Source of the DNA: Novosphingobium sp. CECT 9465
Lineage (GTDB): Bacteria > Pseudomonadota > Alphaproteobacteria > Sphingomonadales > Sphingomonadaceae
Length of the DNA stretch: 64,000 nt
Direction of reading: 5' to 3'
Assembly: GCF_920987055.1 (NCBI RefSeq)
Contig: NZ_CAKLBX010000001.1
Location: 124,001 to 188,000, forward strand
A model generated the notes under the pieces. The model did not search any database. It had not been told where the DNA came from and saw only the letters and a program-made list of their open reading frames with translations. The position numbers and the translations under genes are program-made. Positions 60,703 to 64,000 of the stretch are shown here, piece by piece; the first letter of the stretch is position 1; each line of letters begins with the position of its first letter.

Positions 60703-61599
60703 TCACCAGTAGAAGAAGACGCTGACGATATGGGCGGAAAGCGCCGCAATCAGCGCAAAGGTCACGGGCACATGGACATAGAGCCAGGCCTGCAACCAGG
60801 ATTTGAGTTTCAGGTGCCGTCGCATTCGGCCCAGCATGGCCTCCTTGCGCGTCAGCAGCGCATCGACCTTGTCGATCGGGTCGTCGTCCGTGCGCGGCTT
60901 GTAGGCGCGGATGCGGCGCAGTTCGGCAGCGGCATGGCGTGTCGCGCACCTGGGGTAACTGCCGGTCATGCGGTTCCAGAATGATCCGGTAAACGGGTCC
61001 TGTTCAAGGCTGCGGTTGACCAGTGCGGCGCTTTGCGGATTGAGCGGCTGCGCGGCATCGTGGATCTGCCGGTCCAGCGAACGCAGCGATTCGATCATCT
61101 GCTTTTCAGTGATCGCGCCTTCATCGTCATAACGGTTGGCCGATAGCGCGCGCGGCGTGGTTGCATAGACCCAGATGCCGAACACACCCGAAGCGATCAC
61201 CAGCAGCATCAGCGCCCACGCCAGCGTGTGCACGTTCCAGCCGAAGTGAAAGCCCGAATGCAGCGTACCGATCACGGTCAGGCACAGGCCGAGGTAGACG
61301 TGAGCGCTGGTCCATGCCTTCAGGCTCCACCGACCCGGCGTGATCGCGCGCTTGCGCATGCCCAGCATGGTCAGCCACAGGATCAGCAGCGCGCCGATGG
61401 TGCCAAGCGTATAGCCCAGCCAGCTTGAACCGAAATGCGTACCCGGCAGCGGCACCCAGATGTACAGCGCCAGCAGGCCGAGCGCGAGCGCGGCGGAAAG
61501 CTTCGCCCAGAACAGGTTGTTGTGCCGCAGGAAGCCTTCGTGGGTGCTCGTGCGTGTGCGGCTGGTCGTTGCCCGCTTCCTGGGTGCGATGGATGCCAT
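60703..61599 (-). CDS. Cytochrome-b-like five-helix membrane protein
   Basis: A 298-residue membrane protein with five hydrophobic helices (about residues 30-52, 60-82, 100-122, 126-148 and 270-297). Histidines lie within the helices or at their ends: SAHVYLGLC, TLHSGFHFGWNVHTLAWA, and WLYVHVPV...LSAHIVSVFFYW. Their spacing is suited to bis-His haem b, so it probably passes electrons across the membrane, but haem binding is not shown by any signature. A soluble charged loop (about 150-265, cytoplasmic by the positive-inside rule) links helices four and five. ATG 61599 has AAGGGG 9 nt upstream; it starts 4 nt after the preceding gene. Confidence 0.8.
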   Translation of the reverse strand: MASIAPRKRATTSRTRTSTHEGFLRHNNLFWAKLSAALALGLLALYIWVPLPGTHFGSSWLGYTLGTIGALLILWLTMLGMRKRAITPGRWSLKAWTSAHVYLGLCLTVIGTLHSGFHFGWNVHTLAWALMLLVIASGVFGIWVYATTPRALSANRYDDEGAITEKQMIESLRSLDRQIHDAAQPLNPQSAALVNRSLEQDPFTGSFWNRMTGSYPRCATRHAAAELRRIRAYKPRTDDDPIDKVDALLTRKEAMLGRMRRHLKLKSWLQAWLYVHVPVTFALIAALSAHIVSVFFYW

Positions 61600-61603
61600 C
61601 TGT

Positions 61604-64000
61604 TCAGGCCCCTTCGTTTTCAAGGCGCGACACGGTCAGGAACTCGTCGGGCGAAACGCGAATGGCGGCGCCGGTCGGGCAGGCGCGCACACAACTGGGT
61701 CCACCGTCGATCCCGGCGCACATGTCGCACTTGATCGCCTTCTTGCGGTCGAGCAGTTCGTCGACCGAAGGATCGCCGGTGTATTTGGTGTTCTTTTTCG
61801 ACCACTTGTAGGGCGGCTCGCCCGGTCCCGGCCCGGACCCGAAGAACAGCCAGCTCAGCAGCGAAGGCTTCTTCGGCGGCACCTTGTCCATGCGAATCAC
61901 GCCATAGGGGCAATTGCGTTGGCAATTGCCGCAGCCGATGCAGGTATCATCGATGAACACTTCGCCGTCCGGGCCGCGATGGATCGCGTTGGGCGGGCAA
62001 TCGGCCATGCAGTGCGGGTGTTCGCAGTGGCGGCACGATGTGGGAACGTGCAGGTGGGCAAAGCTCTTGCCCGCCTCGCGGTCCAGCCGGGAAAGGCCAT
62101 CGTGGCTGTCGGCGCAGGCCTTTTCGCAATTGTCGCAGCCCACGCAAAGGCGTTCATCGATCAGCAGAACGTCCGTCGCTTCGCCAAGGCCCTGGGCCAC
62201 AAGGAATTTGGCCTGTTCGGAATAGAGATCGACGACGCCCGAAAAGCTGTCTTTCTTCGATTCGATGAAGGCGTTGGTCGCACGGCGCACTTCCATGTCC
62301 TTGCGCGCGCGTTCCAGCAGTGCGGGCTTGGCGGCAAGTACGCGCCCGAAGGCCTCGCCATCGATCCTGATCACTTCGCTCTTGATCGCGGCGCGGACCG
62401 TTGCGGTGCGGCGGCCCCCGTCGATCAGCGCCATTTCGCCCACATAGGACCCTGCGGGCAGGTAGGACAGGAACACCGGCTTCCCGCCGACTTCCTTTTC
62501 CACGATCATCGATCCGACGCGGATGACGTAGATGTCGTTGTCCTCGTCACCCTCGGTGATGATCGCCTCGCCCGCGCGGACCGGAACGATCGTCGCAGTC
62601 TCGACCACTTCGGCGATGTCGGCGCTGGTCAGCCCCGATCCGAACATCTGGAGGATCTGGCGCTCGGTCGATATGCGTTCGATCGCGCGGCGGGCGGTCG
62701 GCACCTGGCTTTGCAGCTTGAGCGCGGCATTGCGGCTGATTTCGACGCAGACGGTATCTTCGGCGGCCACGATGGTCGCGCCGCGCCGACGCCCCGAAAT
62801 CAGGCCCACTTCACCGAAGATCGTACCCGCGGGGATCGGGATGACCTTCGAAGGATCGGTCGCATCGATCCGCACATGGACCGAGCCGGACGCGATGGCG
62901 AAGAGCGACGATCCCGGATCGTTCTTTTCGAACACCACCTGCCCCTTGGCATAAGCGCGGGCCGACGAATCAAGCATGAATTCGCGCAACTGCAGCGTGG
63001 TCATGCCATCGAGGATCGAGACATTCGTGCGCAGGAATTCCAGCCATTCATTGACCGAACGGTTGCCGGGAAGCCCTGCAAACTTGGCTTCGAGCAGTGG
63101 CTCGTCCGCCGGTTTCAGCGCGGTGTTGCCGTTGATGAACTCGACGACATCGTAGCCCTGATTCATGCAGTGCTTGATCAGCGGATAGCCCGCCAGCGCC
63201 CCGATCACGAAAATGCCCGGCGCGGTCGATTCGAACTGCGGTGACAATGTCGGGAAGGCAAGCCGATCGGCACTAGCGAATTCGATGCCGCAATCTTCGA
63301 CGAAGGCGCGCGGCGGGGCAGACCCGATTCGCGCGATGATCCGGTCGCAGCGGATGCGTTCCTCGCCATCGCGGGTGGCCAGCGTGATCCAGCCTGGCTC
63401 GATGGCCTTGGTTTCGGTTTCGTAGCGGATGGTCAGGCGGCCCGCCGCGTCATCCTCGACCAGGCCGCGCGCATTCTCGATCCCGGCGTCGCCCGTGCCG
63501 ATCACCACGATGTGCTGGTCCAGCAGGGCATAAGGATCGTCGAGCTGGTAAGTCACATGCGGCAGGTCGCCGCCGGGGCAGCGCATCAGGTTGGGGTTGC
63601 CCTGCGTACCGATCGCCAGCACCACGTTTTCGGCCATGACCGTTTCGCCACTGGTCAGTTCGATGGCGTATGGCGGGGCGAAGCGCTGGAGTTCGGTCGT
63701 CGTCGTCGATCCGTCGCGACCGCGTGAGACGATCTTCTGGATCGATCCTGCGATGGCGGGGCCGGTGCCGCGAATCGATTTGACGTCGGCATTGTATTTC
63801 ACGTTCACGCCAAGGTCGGCTGTGCGCCGCTTCCACTTGTCGAGAATGTCTTCTTTCTTGCCGGCGTCGAATTCCTGATCGGACCGCAGGATCAGCTGCG
63901 ATGGCGTGGCCATCACATGCTTGCCCTTCTGGTATTTGTAGATCGTATCGGAAAGGTGATCGGTCTTTTCCAGCAGGACATGGCTAAGGCCAAGCTGCGC
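61604..64000 (-). CDS. FAD/NAD(P) oxidoreductase - 2x cyclic-nucleotide-binding - 4x[4Fe-4S] fusion, 5' end missing
   Basis: The frame is open to the right edge, giving 798 codons. The first part is a thioredoxin-reductase-like flavoprotein missing its very start; the NAD(P) turn VVIGTGDAGIENA is at about 168-180 and GIFVIGALAGYP closes it. Two CNMP-binding domains follow (about 328-428 and 458-563), both with phosphate-binding cassettes (FGEVGLISGRRRGAT; VGEMALIDGGRRTATV). A HybA/DmsB-like ferredoxin part (about 618-778) has sixteen Cys: CVGCDNCEKAC, CRHCEHPHCMADC, CIGCGNCQRNC, CDMC...CVRAC. No membrane helix is seen. It heads the cytochrome-b-like, decahaem and cpdA genes, with 4 nt to the next. 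Confidence 0.9.
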   Translation of the reverse strand, partial: AQLGLSHVLLEKTDHLSDTIYKYQKGKHVMATPSQLILRSDQEFDAGKKEDILDKWKRRTADLGVNVKYNADVKSIRGTGPAIAGSIQKIVSRGRDGSTTTTELQRFAPPYAIELTSGETVMAENVVLAIGTQGNPNLMRCPGGDLPHVTYQLDDPYALLDQHIVVIGTGDAGIENARGLVEDDAAGRLTIRYETETKAIEPGWITLATRDGEERIRCDRIIARIGSAPPRAFVEDCGIEFASADRLAFPTLSPQFESTAPGIFVIGALAGYPLIKHCMNQGYDVVEFINGNTALKPADEPLLEAKFAGLPGNRSVNEWLEFLRTNVSILDGMTTLQLREFMLDSSARAYAKGQVVFEKNDPGSSLFAIASGSVHVRIDATDPSKVIPIPAGTIFGEVGLISGRRRGATIVAAEDTVCVEISRNAALKLQSQVPTARRAIERISTERQILQMFGSGLTSADIAEVVETATIVPVRAGEAIITEGDEDNDIYVIRVGSMIVEKEVGGKPVFLSYLPAGSYVGEMALIDGGRRTATVRAAIKSEVIRIDGEAFGRVLAAKPALLERARKDMEVRRATNAFIESKKDSFSGVVDLYSEQAKFLVAQGLGEATDVLLIDERLCVGCDNCEKACADSHDGLSRLDREAGKSFAHLHVPTSCRHCEHPHCMADCPPNAIHRGPDGEVFIDDTCIGCGNCQRNCPYGVIRMDKVPPKKPSLLSWLFFGSGPGPGEPPYKWSKKNTKYTGDPSVDELLDRKKAIKCDMCAGIDGGPSCVRACPTGAAIRVSPDEFLTVSRLENEGA

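Overview
The window is a high-GC chromosomal segment from an alphaproteobacterium, most likely a sphingomonad close to Novosphingobium or Sphingobium. That placement is an inference from the protein flavour (UbiG, LnT-MetK, DUF2171, DUF4167, HTH-RibBA), a GAAC-N7-GAAC box of the alphaproteobacterial LexA type, and REP-like palindromes familiar from that order. No rRNA, tRNA or CRISPR array was seen. Coding density is very high; most of the window is housekeeping, with small accessory patches at about 24.8-26.2 kb and 37.6-38.9 kb.

Layout. 0-4.2 kb: end of a nitronate monooxygenase gene (runs off the left edge), a pentapeptide-repeat protein, aspartokinase, UbiG, a small Myb-like protein and a hotdog thioesterase. 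4.3-12.7 kb: a malonate activation and uptake pair (MatB, MatC), an aldehyde dehydrogenase, an SLC13/RCK permease, and a coupled FAH-hydrolase plus aminotransferase pair. 12.9-17.3 kb: glutaryl-CoA dehydrogenase, a YegD-like Hsp70, an HTH-fused RibBA-like enzyme and RibH. 17.6-24.5 kb: FolD, a phosphohexomutase, and a three-gene type I secretion-like operon whose ABC subunit has lost its ATPase motifs. 24.5-26.2 kb: accessory patch with a DUF559 nuclease bounded by repeats and an AT-rich membrane-protein gene ending in a G-tract repeat. 26.3-31.6 kb: class I ribonucleotide reductase (nrdB, nrdA) with stress-type small genes between and after them. 31.7-37.5 kb: YifB/ComM, a COG3904-like exported protein, DNA polymerase I and an Ala-rich lipoprotein. 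37.6-38.9 kb: an IS110-family element with a structured non-coding leader. 39-48.1 kb: a beta-lactamase-fold protein, a lysozyme, MetK-Lnt, DUF4167, PrmC-PrfA-HisS. 48.2-57.9 kb: M61 peptidase, DUF1345, pyrophosphatase, TldE/PmbA, LptB-RpoN, an amidohydrolase.

The most unusual locus is at the right edge (57.9-64 kb, minus strand). It is a tight four-gene run: a fusion of an FAD/NAD(P) oxidoreductase with two cyclic-nucleotide-binding domains and a four-cluster ferredoxin domain; a five-helix membrane protein with histidines suited to haem b; a cytoplasmic FHA domain joined through one membrane helix to a ten-haem c-type cytochrome; and a CpdA-like cyclic-nucleotide phosphodiesterase. Read together these suggest an electron conduit from NAD(P)H to the periplasm gated by cyclic nucleotides and perhaps by phosphorylation. 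The domains are seen in the sequence; the pathway and its control are inference.

Other points of interest are the ATPase-dead T1SS transporter, the RibBA protein with an added DNA-binding domain and a degenerate GTP cyclohydrolase II half behind a palindromic leader, a LexA-type box upstream of a ribonucleotide reductase lacking an obvious ATP-cone, and a possible bridge RNA in the IS110 element.
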